Below are positions 42,426-51,773 of a stretch of 64,000 nt of DNA, one piece after another (position 1 is the first letter of the stretch; each line of letters begins with the position of its first letter). Origin of the DNA: an uncultured Collinsella sp. (lineage in GTDB: Bacteria; Actinomycetota; Coriobacteriia; Coriobacteriales; Coriobacteriaceae). The DNA lies in assembly GCA_958354105.1 (NCBI GenBank), contig CATWVA010000004.1, positions 32,116 to 96,115 on the forward strand, read 5' to 3'. Below the pieces are notes generated by a model. It was given only the letters and a program-made list of their open reading frames with translations, had not been told where the DNA came from and ran no database searches. A program made the translations under genes and the position numbers.

Positions 42426-43781
42426 ATGAGCTACACGCAGAAAGTTCTCGACGAGCTCAAGGCCCGCTATCCCGAGCAGCCTGAGTTCATCCAGGCCGCG
42501 ACCGAGATCCTCGGCACCATCCAGCCGGCGCTCGACGCCCACCCCGAGTACGAGGAGGCCGCCCTACTGGAGCGCCTTGTCGAGCCCGAGCGCATCGTCA
42601 TGTTCCGTGTTCCCTGGGTCGACGACCAGGGCAAGGTCCAGGTCAACCGCGGTTACCGCGTCGAGTTCAACTCTGCCATTGGACCCTACAAGGGCGGCCT
42701 GCGCTTTAACCCGACGGTCACCCTGGGCATGCTCAAGTTCCTGGGCCTGGAGCAGATCCTCAAGAACAGCCTGACCACCCTCCCCATGGGCGGCGGCAAG
42801 GGCGGTTCCGACTTTGACCCCAAGGGCAAGTCCAACAACGAGATCATGCACTTCTGCCAGTCCTTCATGACCGAGCTCTATCGTCACATCGGCCCCAACA
42901 CCGACGTTCCCGCCGGCGACCTGGGCGTTGGCGGCCGCGAGGTTGCCTACATGTTCGGTCAGTACAAGCGCCTGACCAACGAGTGGACCGGCGTCCTCAC
43001 CGGCAAGGGCCTCTCCTTTGGCGGCTCGCTCGCCCGCACCGAGGCCACTGGCTACGGCCTGGTCTACTTTGTGGACGAGTACCTCAAGAGCCGCGGCGAC
43101 TCCTTCGAGGGCAAGAACGTCGTCGTTCACGGCTCCGGTAACGTTGCCATCTACGCCGTCCAGAAGGTTTCCCAGCTCGGCGGCAAGGTGCTGGCCTGCT
43201 CCGATACCCACGGCTGGGTCGAGGATCCCGACGGCATCGACTACTCCGTGCTCGAGCACGTCTACAACCAGAAGCGCTCTGGCCACGACAAGGGCGTCAC
43301 GCTCGCCATGTACGTTGACGAGAAGCCCGGTGCCGTGTGGCACGAGGGCGACGGCCGCGGCGTTTGGCAGCTGCCCTGCGACATCGCGCTGCCCTGCGCT
43401 CGCGAGAACACGCTGCTGCTCGAGGACGCCCAGGCGCTCGTCGCCAACGGCTGCAAGGTGGTCGGCGAGGGCGCAAACATGCCCACGACCATCGAGGCCA
43501 CGAACTACTTCCAGGAGAACGGCGTCGCCTTTATGCCCGGTAAGGCTGCCAACGCCGGCGGCGTGCTCGTGTCCGGCCTGGAGATGAGCCAGAACGCCGA
43601 GCACCTGTCCTGGACCTTCGAGGAGGTCGACGGCAAGCTCGAGCAGCTCATGCGCGGCATGTTCCACAACGTGGACGACACCGCCAAGGAGTATGGCCAG
43701 GAGGGCAACTTCGTCATGGGCGCCAACATCGCCGGCTTCCTGAAGGTCGCCGACGCCATGCTCGCCCAGGGCGTCTGCTAA
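42426..43781 (+). CDS. gdhA: Glutamate dehydrogenase, NADP-type
   Basis: Interconverts glutamate and 2-oxoglutarate plus ammonia. 451 residues, the length of hexameric small-subunit GDH. Catalytic segment LPMGGGKGGSDFDPKGKS near 122 contains the active lysine; GPYKGGLRFNPTV and the Rossmann VVVHGSGNVAIYAVQK are clear. ATG 42426 after TTGGAGGAAGC. Its codon use is strongly biased to C/G endings, as for a highly expressed gene. A terminator follows. Confidence 0.96.
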   Translation: MSYTQKVLDELKARYPEQPEFIQAATEILGTIQPALDAHPEYEEAALLERLVEPERIVMFRVPWVDDQGKVQVNRGYRVEFNSAIGPYKGGLRFNPTVTLGMLKFLGLEQILKNSLTTLPMGGGKGGSDFDPKGKSNNEIMHFCQSFMTELYRHIGPNTDVPAGDLGVGGREVAYMFGQYKRLTNEWTGVLTGKGLSFGGSLARTEATGYGLVYFVDEYLKSRGDSFEGKNVVVHGSGNVAIYAVQKVSQLGGKVLACSDTHGWVEDPDGIDYSVLEHVYNQKRSGHDKGVTLAMYVDEKPGAVWHEGDGRGVWQLPCDIALPCARENTLLLEDAQALVANGCKVVGEGANMPTTIEATNYFQENGVAFMPGKAANAGGVLVSGLEMSQNAEHLSWTFEEVDGKLEQLMRGMFHNVDDTAKEYGQEGNFVMGANIAGFLKVADAMLAQGVC

Positions 43782-43804
43782 ATCTTCGCTCGACATAGCA
43801 TCGC

Positions 43805-43839
43805 AGAAGGCTCCCAGCCATCTTGGCTGGGAGCCTTCT
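43805..43839 (+). terminator. Terminator after gdhA
   Basis: AGAAGGCTCCCAGCCA pairs perfectly (16 bp) with TGGCTGGGAGCCTTCT across a 3-base loop, then CTAT. Confidence 0.9.
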
Positions 43840-43857
43840 CTATCCCGGAGGACTCCT

Positions 43858-43932
43858 CATAACTTGCGGTGGAATACGGATTGTTTTGCGTTCCAGAACG
43901 GCTAATCAGTCCGTATATCACCGCAAGTTATG
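43858..43932. repeat. Family C palindrome, copy 1
   Basis: CATAACTTGCGGTG (43858-43871) is mirrored by CACCGCAAGTTATG (43919-43932); inside, ATACGGA/TCCGTAT pair again. The same TTGCGGTG...ACGGA-TGTTT...TCCGTATATCACCGCAA layout recurs at 56107-56172. Confidence 0.85.
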
Positions 43933-44011
43933 GATGGGTGGGTGGATTTTGTCCTAAAACGGTGTGCGGCCCCTCGTTTGGTACACTTAAAAGTACTGGA
44001 CAAGTGAAGAG

Positions 44012-44926
44012 ATGGGGGAGAACGTGCTCAAGTTCGGTACCTACGTCCGTGTTGGAAACGCGGCCGAAGCCTATGAGCTCTTACGGAAGAACCGCAATAA
44101 CAAGATTGTGGGCGGTGGCATTTGGATGCGCCTGGGTTCGCGTCGCGTCGCGACGGCGATTGACCTTTCGGCCTGCGGACTCGATCAGATCGAGGAGACC
44201 GAGACCGAGTTTCGCATCGGTGCCATGTGCACCCTGCGCCAGCTCGAGCGCCATGCCGAGCTCAACGCGCTTGTCAACAATGTCTTCGAGTTCGCCGTTC
44301 ACGATATCGTGGGCGTGCAGCTGCGCAATACCGCCACGGTGGGCGGCAGCATCTACGGCCGCTTTGGCTTCTCGGACGTGCTCTCGGCATTCCTGGCGCT
44401 CGATTCGTATGTCGAGCTGACGGGTGCCGGTCGCGTGCCGCTCGCCGAGTTCGTGGACATGGGCTATGTGCGCGACGTGATCGAGCACGTTGTGGTCGTT
44501 AAGCACGACTACCGTGCGAGCTACGAGGCCGTGCGCAAGGCCGCGACCGACTTCCCCTCCTTAAACGTCACCGCCGCCTGGTGGAACAACACTTGGCACG
44601 TCACCGTGGGCGCCCGCCCGCTGCGCGCGACCCTGCTGCAGGGCGTGGCGTGCGGCCTTACCAACGAGCAGCCTTCCGAGGACGAGCTTCGCGCCCTTGC
44701 TGCATCCGTGCGTGCCCTGAGCTACGGAACCAACCTGTGGGGCTCGGCCGACTACCGCCGCCGCATCTCGGCCCCGCTCGCCATCCAGGCCGTGCGCCGT
44801 GCCGCCGGCATCGAGCTTTCTGCCGCGCTTGCCCGCGAGCTCGAGACCGTGCAGATCCCCAAGTTCGCCACGGACGAGTATTCCTGCCGCCGCGTGCCCG
44901 GCGTCGATTCTAGCGAGGTGCGCTAA
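44012..44926 (+). CDS. Molybdenum hydroxylase FAD-binding subunit
   Basis: 304-residue CoxM/XdhB-type subunit that holds FAD and passes electrons between the FeS/Mo partner and an acceptor. Begins VLKFGTYVRVGNAAEAYELL; the FAD region includes KIVGGGIWMR (weak match to the usual GGGT/GGGTxL motif), VGVQLRNTATVGGSIYGRF near 110 and FLALDSYVELTG. The start is ATG 44012; a GTG at 44024 just after GGGGGAG is an alternative. It overlaps the next gene by TAATG. Confidence 0.85.
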   Translation: MGENVLKFGTYVRVGNAAEAYELLRKNRNNKIVGGGIWMRLGSRRVATAIDLSACGLDQIEETETEFRIGAMCTLRQLERHAELNALVNNVFEFAVHDIVGVQLRNTATVGGSIYGRFGFSDVLSAFLALDSYVELTGAGRVPLAEFVDMGYVRDVIEHVVVVKHDYRASYEAVRKAATDFPSLNVTAAWWNNTWHVTVGARPLRATLLQGVACGLTNEQPSEDELRALAASVRALSYGTNLWGSADYRRRISAPLAIQAVRRAAGIELSAALARELETVQIPKFATDEYSCRRVPGVDSSEVR

Positions 44927-47757
44927 TGGCTGCCAAACTCATCGATCTTTCCTTTACGCTCAACGGCCGCAAGGTCAAGGTTCAGATTGCCCCCGATACC
45001 ATGCTCTTTTCGCTTTTGCGTGAGCAGGGTTGCGCGTCGGTGCGCTGCGCCTGCGAGACCACCAACTGCGGCCTGTGCACGGTGTGGCTCGACGGCGACC
45101 CGGTGCTGAGCTGCTCGGTTCCCGCCGCGCGCGTCGAGGGCCGCTCCATCAACACGCTCGAGGGCCTCAAGGCCGAGTCCGAGGCGCTGGCCCGTGCGAT
45201 GGCTGCCGAAGGCGCCGAGCAGTGCGGTTTTTGCGCCCCCGGCCTCATCATGAACGTACTGGCGCTTGCCCGCGCCGCCAAGGAGGACCAGAGCCTCGTC
45301 GCCACGCGCGAGGAGCTCTCGCGCCAGCTCGCCGGCAACCTCTGCCGTTGCAGCGGCTACGAGAGCCAGCTGCGCGCCATCGTGCGCTTCCTCAACGAGT
45401 CCGGCGTGCAGGTGGGCTTTGAGATGCCCGAACTGCCGGTCAACGACACCAGCTGCGACGGTGTCTCGTACAAGCAGATCACCCATAAGCAGCCCAAGAA
45501 GGACTCGAAGGCGCTGCTCGAGGGCCGTCCCGTCTACACGGGCGATATGGTGCCCGCCGGGGCCCTGATCGTCAAACTCAAGCGCAGCCCCTATGCCCGC
45601 GCCAAGATCCGCTCCATCGATACGTCGCGCGCCCTGAAGGTGCCCGGCGTCGTGGGCGTCTACACTTACGAGGACGTGCCCAAGCGCCGCTTTACTATCG
45701 CCGGTCAGAGCTATCCGCAGCCGAGTCCCTACGACCGCCTGATTCTCGAGAACCTTGTTCGCTACCAAAACGAGGAGGTGGCGATCGTTGCCGCCGAAAC
45801 CGAGGAGGCCGCCGACAAGGCGCTCAAGCTCATCAAGGTCGACTATGAGGTGCTCGAGCCCCTGCTCGACTTTACCCAGGCACTCGATAACGATATCGTG
45901 GTCCACCCCGAGGGCGACGTGACCTTTATGTTCCCGCAGGGCGGCGACGTTCCGCGCAACCTGGTGTGCAGCGGCACGAGCGACTTTGGCGACCTGGACG
46001 AGGCCTTCGCCCAGAGCGACATCGTCTTTGAGCGCACCTACACCAGCCAGGCCACGCAGACCGCGCCCATGGAGACCTTCCGCGCCTTCGCGACGACCGA
46101 CGCGTTTGGGCGCATCTCGGTGACCACCTCTACGCAGGTGCCCTTCCACGTGCGCCGCATGGTCGCTCAGTCGCTCGATATTCCGCAGTCGCAGGTGCAG
46201 GTCATTAAGCCGCGCATCGGCGGCGGCTTTGGCTCCAAGCAGACGGGCTGCTGCGAGATCTTCGTGGCATTCGTTACCCAGCAGACCGGCCGTCCGAGCT
46301 ATTGCTGCTACACCCGCGAGGAGACCATCACCGCGGGCAACTCGCGCCACCAGATGCAGATGACCGTTAAGCTGGGCGCCATGAACGACGGCACCATTAC
46401 GGCCATCGATCTGCACACGCTGTCCAACGCCGGCGCGTACGGCGAGCACGCTACCACGACGATCGGCCTTTCGGGCCACAAGAGCCTGCCGATTTACAAC
46501 CATGTGAAGGCGAGCCGCTTTAGCTGGGACGCCGTCTACACCAACACCAACCGCGGCGGCGCGTATCGCGGCTACGGTGCCACCCAGGGCCAGTTTGCCG
46601 TGGAGAGCGCCGTCAACGAGCTCGCCGACATGCTGCACATGGACCCCGCCGACCTGCGCCTTAAGAACATCGTGCGCGAGGGCGAGATCATGCCGCAGTA
46701 CTACAACGAGAAGCTCAACGCCTGCGCGCTCGACCGCTGCCTGCTGCGCGCGATGGACATGATCGGTTGGCGCGACAAGCCGCTAGCCGTCGACCTGGGC
46801 GACCGTGTGCGTGCTCTGGGCTGTGCGCTCACCATGCAGGGCTCGGGCATCTCCAACGTGGATATCGCCGGCATCGACATGCGCTTGGAAGAGGACGGCT
46901 TCATTACCATCGGCACCGGCGCCACCGATAACGGCATGGGCGTCGACACGATCCTGGCGCAGATTGCCGCCGAGGAGCTGGGTGTGGAGAGCTCGCTCAT
47001 TGTGGTACGCGGCGTGGACACCGACGTGTCGCCGTTCGACGCCGGCTCGTACGCGAGCTCGGGCACGTACGTGACGGGCCTGGCGGCCAAGAACGCCGCG
47101 ACCGAGCTGCGCGAGAAGATTTGCGCCAAGGCCGCCCAGATGTGGGACGTTGACGCCGCCGACGTGGTCTTCGACGGCCAGTACGTGCGCCTGTCCGACG
47201 AGCGTGCCGCTCGTGAGCAGAACCGCTACCTCACGCTGCGCGAATTTGCCAACCTATGCGTCAAGAACATCGCGGGCGGCGACGCGCTGACCTCGCACGC
47301 CTCTGCCTGCCTGCCCGTTTCGCCCCCGCCGTTTATGGCCGGCATTGCCGAGGTCGAGGTCGACAAGGCCACCGGCAAGGTGACCGTGGTGGACTATGCG
47401 GCGGCCGTCGACTGCGGCACCGTGATCAACGAGGCGCTCGCGCGCGTTCAGGCCGAGGGCGGCATTGCCCAGGGCATCGGCCACGCGCTCTACGAGATTG
47501 TCGAGCATGACGATCGCGGCCGTCTGCGCACCGGCAACTTTATGAGCTACAAGCTGCCCACGCGCCTGGATATCGGCAGCATTCGCGTGGCCTTTGAGCC
47601 GAGCTACGAGCCGACGGGCCCGTTTGGCGCCAAGTCGATCGGCGAGGTCGTCATCAACACGCCGCTCGCCGCCGTTGCCTCGGCCGTGGCACACGCCACC
47701 GGCCACCAGGTGCGCTCGCTGCCCATCACACCGGAGAAGGCTCTGCTGGGGGAGTAG
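44926..47757 (+). CDS. Molybdenum hydroxylase, fused 2Fe-2S and Mo subunits
   Basis: 943 residues, xanthine dehydrogenase/aldehyde oxidoreductase superfamily. Residues ~1-165 hold two [2Fe-2S] clusters (CACETTNCGLC near 42-52; CGFC and CRCSGY further on). From ~190 comes the Mo domain: GRPVYTGDMVP, IGGGFGSKQTGCCEIF near 430, RGGAYRGYGATQGQFA and catalytic Glu in GPFGAKSIGEVV near 905. Fused like Desulfovibrio MOP. Substrate (purine, nicotinate, aldehyde) unknown. The selenium and molybdenum genes around it suggest a labile-Se form, by inference. yqeB and yqeC, the usual markers for that form, are not in the window. Confidence 0.9.
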   Translation: MAAKLIDLSFTLNGRKVKVQIAPDTMLFSLLREQGCASVRCACETTNCGLCTVWLDGDPVLSCSVPAARVEGRSINTLEGLKAESEALARAMAAEGAEQCGFCAPGLIMNVLALARAAKEDQSLVATREELSRQLAGNLCRCSGYESQLRAIVRFLNESGVQVGFEMPELPVNDTSCDGVSYKQITHKQPKKDSKALLEGRPVYTGDMVPAGALIVKLKRSPYARAKIRSIDTSRALKVPGVVGVYTYEDVPKRRFTIAGQSYPQPSPYDRLILENLVRYQNEEVAIVAAETEEAADKALKLIKVDYEVLEPLLDFTQALDNDIVVHPEGDVTFMFPQGGDVPRNLVCSGTSDFGDLDEAFAQSDIVFERTYTSQATQTAPMETFRAFATTDAFGRISVTTSTQVPFHVRRMVAQSLDIPQSQVQVIKPRIGGGFGSKQTGCCEIFVAFVTQQTGRPSYCCYTREETITAGNSRHQMQMTVKLGAMNDGTITAIDLHTLSNAGAYGEHATTTIGLSGHKSLPIYNHVKASRFSWDAVYTNTNRGGAYRGYGATQGQFAVESAVNELADMLHMDPADLRLKNIVREGEIMPQYYNEKLNACALDRCLLRAMDMIGWRDKPLAVDLGDRVRALGCALTMQGSGISNVDIAGIDMRLEEDGFITIGTGATDNGMGVDTILAQIAAEELGVESSLIVVRGVDTDVSPFDAGSYASSGTYVTGLAAKNAATELREKICAKAAQMWDVDAADVVFDGQYVRLSDERAAREQNRYLTLREFANLCVKNIAGGDALTSHASACLPVSPPPFMAGIAEVEVDKATGKVTVVDYAAAVDCGTVINEALARVQAEGGIAQGIGHALYEIVEHDDRGRLRTGNFMSYKLPTRLDIGSIRVAFEPSYEPTGPFGAKSIGEVVINTPLAAVASAVAHATGHQVRSLPITPEKALLGE

Positions 47758-47781
47758 CGGGTCAGCGAACAAGTCGTAGTT

Positions 47782-47811
47782 GGCGGGACGGGACAACTCG
47801 CCCCGCCTTTT
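47782..47811 (+). terminator. Probable terminator after the Mo hydroxylase
   Basis: GGCGGG (47782-47787) pairs with CCCGCC (47802-47807), then TTTTG. Confidence 0.6.
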
Positions 47812-47897
47812 GCACTCGTGGTGAGGTCGTGAGCCTGTAAAAGGTGTGCGTGCGCTTGCCGCTCGTATCTGCTATCATTCCTAATCTGTGCGCTCAT

Positions 47898-47981
47898 GCG
47901 GGCGTGGCGGAATTGGTAGACGCGCCAGATTTAGGTTCTGGTGGGATTCCCGTGAAGGTTCGAGTCCTTTCGCCCGCACCA
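47898..47981 (+). tRNA. tRNA-Leu (TAG)
   Basis: 84 bases. Acceptor GCGGGCG pairs with CGCCCGC, discriminator A, encoded CCA. Anticodon stem CCAGA/TCTGG, loop TTTAGGT gives TAG. Class II variable arm TGGGATTCCCG. Confidence 0.97.
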
Positions 47982-48072
47982 ACGCATCTGCGTCGGCTTC
48001 GGCCGTCGCGACTCTTTGTTGCATAAAGGTACCAGCACCTCAGATAAGCTGGGCAGTATGAGGAGGAACGTG

Positions 48073-49371
48073 TTGAACATCACCGCTTCTGACGTCAAGG
48101 ACGCCAAGCTCACCGCTACGGTCACCATCCCGGCCGCCGACGTCGACGCCGCGATCAAGAAGGCCTACAAGGACACCGCCAAGAAGTACCGCTTCCCGGG
48201 CTTCCGCGCCGGCAAGGCTCCCCGTCCGGTCATCGATTCCGCTCTTGGCGCCGAGGCTACCCTCGCTCAGGCCACTAACGACCTGATCGCCGCCAACGAG
48301 CCCGCCGTCCTCAACGAGCTGGACATCGTCCCCACCAAGAACGGTGACTACAAGGAGCTCGACCTCGCCAAGGATCACGAGGACTACACCTACACCGTCG
48401 AGTTCTCCCTGCGTCCTGCTGCCGAGCTCTCTTCCTTCGACGCCGTCGAGATCGAGATGCCCCCTGCGGAGGTCACCGAGTCCGAGATCAACAACCAGGT
48501 CGAGATGCTCCTCAACTACCGTGCCACCTTCGAGGACGTCGAGGGTCGCGCCGTCGAGGCTGACGACTATGTGACCGTCGACCTCAAGGCCGTCGAGAAC
48601 GCCGACAACTTTGCCGCCGAGGGTCGCATGCTCATCGCCGGTAGCGACAGCAACCCCAAGGAGTTCAACGAGGCCCTGATCGGCGCTAACGTTGACGACG
48701 TCAAGACCGTCACCTGGACCGACGAGGTCGAGGAGGGCGAGGAGGCCGAGACCCACACCGTCGAGGTCACCGTCAAGGGCATCAAGGTCCGCAACACCCC
48801 CGAGCTCACCGACGAGCTTGTCAAGTCCGACTTCGGCTTCGACAGCATCGACGCCATGCGCGACGCCATCAAGATCGAGATCGAGCAGGACAAGGCTTCC
48901 CGCCTCCCTGCCGAGAAGGAGAACCGTTGCGTCTCCGCTCTCGCTGAGCGCCTGCAGCTCGACGAGATGGATGCCGACTACGAGCAGTCCGTCTTTGAGG
49001 AGCTTGGCCAGAACTTCCTGTCCAACCTCGCTGCCCGCGGCATGACGCTCGACACCTGGCTGCCCGCTTCCGGTCTGACCATGGAGCAGTTCATCGGCGA
49101 CCTGCACAAGCAGGCCAACGACGTTGCCCGTGAGTCCCTGGCGCTCGACGCTCTCGCCCGTGAGCTCAAGATTGAGGTCACCGAGGACGACATCAACGCC
49201 GAGTTCGAGAAGGCTGGCGTCAAGGACGTCGAGGCTTCCAAGGCCGAGTTCATCGCCGATGGCCGCATGCCTGCCGTCCGCGAGTCCATCCGTCGCTCCA
49301 AGGCCGTCGATCACCTGGTCGAGAACGCCAAGGTGACTGAGGTCGACGAGACCGCCAAGGACGCCGAGTAA
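48073..49371 (+). CDS. tig: Trigger factor
   Basis: Ribosome-bound chaperone and prolyl isomerase. 432 residues. The ribosome-docking signature is FRAGKAPRPVID near residue 44, followed by the FKBP-like domain (~160-240) and the C-terminal arms. The TTG at 48073 is chosen because AGGAGG (48061-48066) lies 6 bases upstream and NITASDVKDAKL is the family N-terminus. It is followed by clpP-clpX, the classic tig-clpPX order. Very high GC3 suggests strong expression. Confidence 0.95.
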   Translation: MNITASDVKDAKLTATVTIPAADVDAAIKKAYKDTAKKYRFPGFRAGKAPRPVIDSALGAEATLAQATNDLIAANEPAVLNELDIVPTKNGDYKELDLAKDHEDYTYTVEFSLRPAAELSSFDAVEIEMPPAEVTESEINNQVEMLLNYRATFEDVEGRAVEADDYVTVDLKAVENADNFAAEGRMLIAGSDSNPKEFNEALIGANVDDVKTVTWTDEVEEGEEAETHTVEVTVKGIKVRNTPELTDELVKSDFGFDSIDAMRDAIKIEIEQDKASRLPAEKENRCVSALAERLQLDEMDADYEQSVFEELGQNFLSNLAARGMTLDTWLPASGLTMEQFIGDLHKQANDVARESLALDALARELKIEVTEDDINAEFEKAGVKDVEASKAEFIADGRMPAVRESIRRSKAVDHLVENAKVTEVDETAKDAE

Positions 49372-49447
49372 TTCTCGCCACCTTGCACGCGAGCGCATGT
49401 ATGTGCCCGTGATGGGGTAAAGTTATAAGCCGGTTATCCGGTTGCTT

Positions 49448-49495
49448 CGTACGGTGCCAGCCAATGCATAGCATGCGGGCACCGTACGTTTGTCT
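49448..49495 (+). terminator. Terminator after tig
   Basis: CGTACGGTGCC (49448-49458) pairs with GGCACCGTACG (49478-49488), then TTTGTC. Confidence 0.75.
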
Positions 49496-49533
49496 AGAGC
49501 CACTATTGGTCCGTAAGAGAAATGGAGATGCGT

Positions 49534-50154
49534 ATGATCGCTAAGTTCGATTCCGCCCTCGTGCCATACGTTATCGAGCAGACGCCGCGCGGCGAGCGCA
49601 GCTACGATATCTATTCGCGCCTGCTCAACGACCGCATCATCTTCTTGGGCGAGGAGATCAACTCCGTCAGCGCCAACCTGGTCGTTGCCCAGCTGCTGCA
49701 TCTTGAGAGCCAGGATGCCGAGAAGGATATCTCGCTCTACATCAATTCGCCCGGTGGCGAGGTTTACTCTGGCCTGGCGATTCTTGACACCATGAACTTC
49801 ATCAAGCCGCAGGTCTCCACCATCTGCGTCGGTATGGCCGCGTCTATGGCTGCCGTGCTGCTTTCGGCCGGCGCCAAGGGCAAGCGCTTCTGCCTGCCGC
49901 ACTCCAAGGTCATGATTCACCAGCCCAGCGGCGGTGCCCAGGGCCAGCAGACCGAGATCGAGATCGTTGCCGAGGAGATCAAGAAGACCCGCCGCGAGCT
50001 CAACCAGATCCTGTCCGATGCCTCGGGCCAGCCGCTCGAGAAGGTCCAGGCCGACACCGAGCGCGACAACTACCTGACCGCTGCCGAGGCCCTCGACTAC
50101 GGCCTGATCGACCGTATCGTCACCTCGCGCGATCTCGCCGCGAAGGACGCCTAG
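49534..50154 (+). CDS. clpP: ATP-dependent Clp protease proteolytic subunit
   Basis: Serine protease ring of the ClpXP machine. 206 residues. Catalytic Ser in GMAASMAAVLL near 104 and His in LPHSKVMIHQPSGG near 129, with the Asp further on (EKVQADTERDNYLTAAEALDYG region). The ATG at 49534 is preferred to that at 49522 because the first ATGGAG supplies the ribosome site GGAG. clpX starts 1 base after its stop. Confidence 0.96.
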   Translation: MIAKFDSALVPYVIEQTPRGERSYDIYSRLLNDRIIFLGEEINSVSANLVVAQLLHLESQDAEKDISLYINSPGGEVYSGLAILDTMNFIKPQVSTICVGMAASMAAVLLSAGAKGKRFCLPHSKVMIHQPSGGAQGQQTEIEIVAEEIKKTRRELNQILSDASGQPLEKVQADTERDNYLTAAEALDYGLIDRIVTSRDLAAKDA

Positions 50155-50155
50155 G

Positions 50156-51562
50156 ATGGCAGGAAACATGCAGGACAACTTTGACGAGAATGGCAACCCC
50201 ATCCGCTGCTCCTTCTGCGGAAAAGAGCAGGGGCAGGTTCGCCGCCTTGTAAAGGGTCCGACCAACATCTTTATCTGCGACGAGTGCGTTGCCGCCTGCT
50301 CCGAGATCCTTGAGGAGTCGCTGGCTTCGGACTTTATGGACGCTGCCCGCAACGGCAAGCTGCCGGGCTTCCTCAACGACCACGGCCAGGCTGCATCCCA
50401 GCCCGCCGCGGACCCCGAGACCGAGGGTTTTGAGCTCGAGGACGATCGCCAGGTCATCACGCACGTGCCGACGCCGCACGAGATCTATGACGAGCTTTCG
50501 GCCTATGTTATGGGTCAGGAGGACGCCAAGCGCGCCATGTCGGTGGCCGTGTACAACCACTATCGCCGCGTGATTGAGGGCGGCGCTGCGGTGTCTGCCT
50601 TTGATGACGACATGGGCTCGCAGTTCGATGACGATATGGACGAGGTAGAGCTCGCCAAGTCCAACATCCTGCTGCTCGGTCCCACCGGTACCGGTAAGAC
50701 CCTGCTGGCCCAGACGCTTGCGCGCATCCTCGAGGTGCCGTTTGCCATCGCCGACGCCACCGCGCTCACCGAGGCTGGTTACGTTGGCGAGGACGTGGAG
50801 AACATCCTGCTCAAGCTCATCAACGCCGCCGATGGCGATATTGAGCGCGCACAGGTTGGCATCATCTACGTTGACGAGATCGACAAGATTGCCCGCAAGG
50901 CTGAGAACCTCTCCATTACCCGCGATGTTTCGGGCGAGGGTGTTCAGCAGGCGCTGCTTAAGATTCTTGAGGGCACGGTGGCCAGCGTTCCGCCCACCGG
51001 CGGCCGCAAGCATCCCCAGCAGGAGCTGCTGCAGATCGACACGACCAACATCCTGTTCATCTGCGGCGGTGCCTTTGTGGGTCTGGACAAGATCATCGCC
51101 GACCGCGTGGGCAACAAGGGCGTTGGCTTTAACTCCGAGATCGCCGGCCCCACCTCGGTCGACGAGAACGACCTGCTGCGCCAGGTGCTCCCGCAGGATC
51201 TTAATGCCTTTGGCATGATTCCCGAGTTCGTGGGCCGTACGCCCGTCGTCACCCAGACGCAGGCGCTCGACGAGGACGATCTGGTGTCGATCCTGACCGA
51301 GCCCAAGAACGCCGTGGTGCGTCAGTACCGCAAGATGTTCCAGCTCGAGGACGTCGAGCTTGAGTTTGAGGACGCGGCCCTGCACGAGATCGCCCGCATG
51401 GCGCTTGCTCGCAAGACCGGCGCCCGCGGCCTGCGCGCCATCTGCGAAGACGTGCTTCAGCAGACGATGTTCGACCTTCCCAGCGAGGAGGGCGTCGCTA
51501 AGGTCGTCGTAACCGAAGCGGCGGTTAAGGGCGAAGAACAGCCCCAACGCATCTACGGGTAA
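50156..51562 (+). CDS. clpX: Clp protease ATPase subunit ClpX
   Basis: AAA+ unfoldase that feeds ClpP. 468 residues. N-terminal C4 zinc domain (CSFCGKEQGQV and CDECVAAC), Walker A GPTGTGKTLLAQTLA near 178, Walker B IIYVDEIDKI near 240, the ClpP-docking IGF-like loop region near NKGVGFN, and sensor 2 GARGLRAICE. The linker between zinc domain and AAA+ is somewhat extended. ATG at 50156, one base behind clpP. Confidence 0.97.
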   Translation: MAGNMQDNFDENGNPIRCSFCGKEQGQVRRLVKGPTNIFICDECVAACSEILEESLASDFMDAARNGKLPGFLNDHGQAASQPAADPETEGFELEDDRQVITHVPTPHEIYDELSAYVMGQEDAKRAMSVAVYNHYRRVIEGGAAVSAFDDDMGSQFDDDMDEVELAKSNILLLGPTGTGKTLLAQTLARILEVPFAIADATALTEAGYVGEDVENILLKLINAADGDIERAQVGIIYVDEIDKIARKAENLSITRDVSGEGVQQALLKILEGTVASVPPTGGRKHPQQELLQIDTTNILFICGGAFVGLDKIIADRVGNKGVGFNSEIAGPTSVDENDLLRQVLPQDLNAFGMIPEFVGRTPVVTQTQALDEDDLVSILTEPKNAVVRQYRKMFQLEDVELEFEDAALHEIARMALARKTGARGLRAICEDVLQQTMFDLPSEEGVAKVVVTEAAVKGEEQPQRIYG

Positions 51563-51583
51563 ACCAGCCAAAAACGTGCTTGC

Positions 51584-51623
51584 AAATAGCCTCCGACCAT
51601 CCGCGTTCGGAGGCTATTTTATA
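51584..51623 (+). terminator. Terminator after clpX
   Basis: AAATAGCCTCCGA (51584-51596) pairs perfectly with TCGGAGGCTATTT (51607-51619), then TATATAT. Confidence 0.9.
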
Positions 51624-51715
51624 TATACGCAATAACCCCAACTACCTGTGTTATTCTGTGTGTTTGTTTAAGCCTCAGCGAAGTCATATCAGACTGAAGT
51701 AATCGATACCTAAGT

Positions 51716-51751
51716 GGAGGAATGCAGACCCTAGCGGGCCTACATTCCTCC
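51716..51751 (+). promoter_or_regulatory. Leader hairpin before valS
   Basis: GGAGGAATG (51716-51724) pairs perfectly with CATTCCTCC (51743-51751), with an inner CCC-TAGC-GGG. It ends 22 bases before the valS start. It is not a recognisable T-box (no AGGGTGGNACCGCG). It could control valS translation or protect the mRNA. Confidence 0.45.
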
Positions 51752-51773
51752 CCGGCGGGACAGGGAGAGATAT

